A stretch of DNA of 15,420 nt, from NCBI GenBank assembly GCA_003511885.1, contig DOIX01000343.1, forward strand, positions 12,063-27,482, written 5' to 3'. This document shows, one piece after another, positions 13,620 through 15,420 of this stretch; position 1 is the first letter of the stretch; every line of letters starts with the position of its first letter. The translations under genes were made by a program, and so were the position numbers. Under the pieces are notes generated by a model. That model saw nothing but the letters and a program-made list of their open reading frames with translations. It was not told where the DNA came from and did not search any database. The stretch is from Cyanobacteria bacterium UBA11153. Its GTDB lineage: Bacteria > Cyanobacteriota > Cyanobacteriia > Cyanobacteriales > Coleofasciculaceae.

Positions 13620-15287
13620 ATGAATCGCTTTCCTTTGCCGCTGAGATTCTCGATTCCAGTAATTTTGTTATTGTTTGGCAGTATCTTAGGATTAATTTCC
13701 TTTCAAAGAGAAGTTTCCCAATCAAATACTCGTACAGAACAGGATATCATTGAAGAGGCTAAATTCTTTGCTAGTCAAACATCAGGTTTATTAGAGTACC
13801 AATACCACTATGGTAAAACTAAAGGCATCGATCTGATCGTAAGTCAAATTGGAGCCGCACCTCATCTGGAATTAGCATTACTTTGCGATGAAAACGATCG
13901 AGTAATTTTATCAACTCGGTTTGCCCTGCGCAATCTCTTCATTCATGATACACCAGCAGCAAAGCAATTATCAGCAATTGTTAAAGTCCGGAAAAATCGT
14001 TCTGGTCAGATAATTATATCAGAAGATGGACAAAAAATCTGGGCAATTTATCCAGTTATATTAGATCCTGCGTCGGAAAATATTTTACCATCGCGAGTGG
14101 GGATATTATTATTAGAGTATAACCTTTATGCCCTCAAAGCTCAGGCATATCGAGATGCTTTGAAGCGTTTTCTAGTTCATAGCGCTACTCTCACTCTAAT
14201 TTGCACAATTCTCTGGTTATTTTTCTACAAAATCTTAACTTTGAGAGTGGCGAAACTTGTTGGTACTAGCCAAAATTTAGCTAAGGGTAATTTAGAGGTA
14301 AGAGCCAACTTAAATGGTTCCGATGAATTAGCACAAATTTCTAAAGCGTTTGACCTTATGGCGGCTGAGATTCAAACAAGTACAGCTAATTTACAAGAAA
14401 AGCAAGAAAAACTAAGACGAACATTATCCTATCTTCAAGCCACCCAATCTCAACTGATTCATGCTGAAAAAATGTCTGGATTGGGACAAATGGTTGCCGG
14501 GATAGCCCATGAAATTAATAATCCTACTAACTTCATTCACGGGAATTTGAATTATGTCAGTGAATACAGCGACAATATCTTAAAACTTGTCAATCTCTAT
14601 CAGGTATATTATCCCAATCCTGCACCAGAAATTGCCAACCATATTGAAGACATAGATTTAGAATTTATCGCTAATGATTTTGAGAAAATACTCGCCTCTA
14701 TGAAAATAGGAACTGAACGAATCAAGGAGATAGTTAATGGTTTGCGGAATTTCTCTCGCTATGATGAAGCAGACTTGAAAGAAGTTGATATTCATCAAGG
14801 GATTGACAGCACCTTATTAATCCTAGAGCATCGGTTAAAATCAGAGCTAGATTCAGGAGAAATCGAAGTAATTAAAAACTATGGTAATTTGCCTACTGTT
14901 CAATGCTATGCTGGACAGTTAAATCAAGTATTTATGAATATTATTAATAATGGGATTGACGCACTTAAAGCAGTAAGAGGAAAAGATGCCATATCGCCTA
15001 AGATGAGGATTCGCACTGAAGTGAAGGAATCGGAATGGGTGGAAATTGCGATCGCAGATAATGGATGTGGCATGACTGAAGAAGTACAACGGCGGATATT
15101 TGAGCCATTTTTTACCACCAAACCAATTGGAAAAGGTACTGGATTGGGATTATCTATCAGCTATCAGATTGTGGTGGAAAAACATGGTGGTAGATTAACC
15201 TGTACTTCTGCTGTTGGAGCCGGAACCGAATTTTTAATTGAAATTCCCACAAAGTTAAAAGTATCGCAGTTGTCAATTGTCAATTGA
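13620..15287 (+). CDS. Membrane sensor histidine kinase (HAMP, HisKA, HATPase_c)
   Basis: This 555-aa two-component sensor autophosphorylates on His and passes phosphate to an Asp of an unknown response regulator. TM1 is about residues 11-28 and TM2 about 184-205, enclosing an extracytoplasmic sensor region of about 155 residues without a recognised fold. A HAMP-like segment follows (L-A-K-G-N-L-E-V-R and S-D-E-L-A-Q-I-S-K-A-F), then a coiled coil (L-Q-E-K-Q-E-K-L). The H-box A-G-I-A-H-E-I-N-N-P has phospho-acceptor His297. The N-box is F-M-N-I-I-N-N, the G1 box D-N-G-C-G-M, the F-box F-E-P-F-F-T-T-K and the G2 box G-K-G-T-G-L-G-L-S. All catalytic boxes are present. No regulator gene is adjacent. 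The last residues (S-Q-L-S-I-V-N) and stop are encoded by a palindromic repeat. Proximity to the binding-protein gene suggests, but does not show, a functional link. Confidence 0.95.
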   Translation: MNRFPLPLRFSIPVILLLFGSILGLISFQREVSQSNTRTEQDIIEEAKFFASQTSGLLEYQYHYGKTKGIDLIVSQIGAAPHLELALLCDENDRVILSTRFALRNLFIHDTPAAKQLSAIVKVRKNRSGQIIISEDGQKIWAIYPVILDPASENILPSRVGILLLEYNLYALKAQAYRDALKRFLVHSATLTLICTILWLFFYKILTLRVAKLVGTSQNLAKGNLEVRANLNGSDELAQISKAFDLMAAEIQTSTANLQEKQEKLRRTLSYLQATQSQLIHAEKMSGLGQMVAGIAHEINNPTNFIHGNLNYVSEYSDNILKLVNLYQVYYPNPAPEIANHIEDIDLEFIANDFEKILASMKIGTERIKEIVNGLRNFSRYDEADLKEVDIHQGIDSTLLILEHRLKSELDSGEIEVIKNYGNLPTVQCYAGQLNQVFMNIINNGIDALKAVRGKDAISPKMRIRTEVKESEWVEIAIADNGCGMTEEVQRRIFEPFFTTKPIGKGTGLGLSISYQIVVEKHGGRLTCTSAVGAGTEFLIEIPTKLKVSQLSIVN

Positions 15288-15295
15288 CAGTTGAC
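15272..15295. repeat. Near-perfect 24-bp palindrome at the kinase stop codon
   Basis: GTCAATTGTCAA is followed directly by TTGACAGTTGAC; the halves are inverted copies with one mismatch. It contains the kinase stop codon TGA (15285-15287) and is akin to the repeat block at 12190-12286. Confidence 0.75.
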
Positions 15296-15319
15296 CTCTT
15301 GCTCCCCCCTTAATAAGCT

Positions 15320-15350
15320 ATCCTTTATAAGGATCTTTCTTAATATTTTT
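15320..15350 (+). terminator. Weak hairpin followed by a T-rich tract
   Basis: ATCCTT-TAT-AAGGAT (15320-15334) is a perfect 6-bp stem with a 3-base loop, followed by CTTTCTTAATATTTTT. The stem is AT-rich and the T-run is interrupted, so termination after the kinase gene is possible but weakly supported. Confidence 0.35.
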
Positions 15351-15364
15351 GAGAGCAAGTACTC

Positions 15365-15420
15365 ATGCCTGCAGAATCCCCATTCTTTGGTACTTTCTTC
15401 TCAATAAAGACCAAGTTTTC
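15365..15420 (+). CDS. Start of an unidentified gene, running off the window
   Basis: An ATG at 15365 opens M-P-A-E-S-P-F-F-G-T-F-F-S-I-K-T-K-F with no stop before the window ends. GAGAG lies at 15351-15355, about 9 nt upstream. The segment F-S-I-K-T-K-F resembles the juxtamembrane start of membrane sensors, like S-I-T-T-K-F in the cyclase of this window, so another signalling protein is a guess. Eighteen codons are too few for identification. Confidence 0.4.
   Translation, partial: MPAESPFFGTFFSIKTKF

Overview
The window looks like chromosomal DNA of a cyanobacterium, most likely a filamentous one. The gene content points there: a Psb28 photosystem II assembly factor, a CruP-type lycopene cyclase paralogue, the XisH/XisI pair, a pentapeptide-repeat protein, a PEP-CTERM lipase and cyanobacterial-style signalling proteins. 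There are also nine perfect copies of the HIP1 octamer GCGATCGC (3610, 6038, 6412, 6586, 7877, 9322, 10111, 11456, 15048), against about 0.2 expected by chance. No species can be named from this alone.

Region 1 (1-1855) is a decayed, element-riddled stretch. It holds a 256-bp inverted-repeat element, an IS630-type insertion sequence whose transposase needs a -1 frameshift and carries an internal stop, and a 169-bp MITE-like element. The IS630 element splits an unidentified reading frame that is restored exactly when the element and one TA are removed. Region 2 (1916-5843) has a secreted GDSL lipase on the minus strand, then a ketoacyl synthase with a low-complexity insertion and a pentapeptide-repeat protein on the plus strand. 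Region 3 (6073-7095) is an overlapping xisH-xisI pair enclosed by two short TATAGC-ended elements. Region 4 (7171-10460, minus) carries a membrane adenylate cyclase and a CruP-like flavoprotein. Region 5 (10753-15420, plus) carries a psb28 paralogue, a TIGR01777/SulA-like epimerase-fold protein, a lone lipoprotein substrate-binding protein, a membrane histidine kinase and the first codons of another gene.

Most genes appear to be single transcription units; only xisH-xisI overlap. Gaps are largely filled with repeats. Heptamer or 14-bp tandem repeats sit directly upstream of sensor genes or form the ends of reading frames. TATAGC-ended miniature elements share their ends with the IS630 copy. 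A cloverleaf-like dispersed repeat occurs twice, once inside a signal-peptide coding region. No convincing tRNA, rRNA, CRISPR array or complete new defence system is visible. The most interesting signals are the repeat-gene fusions and the MITE-bracketed xisHI pair.
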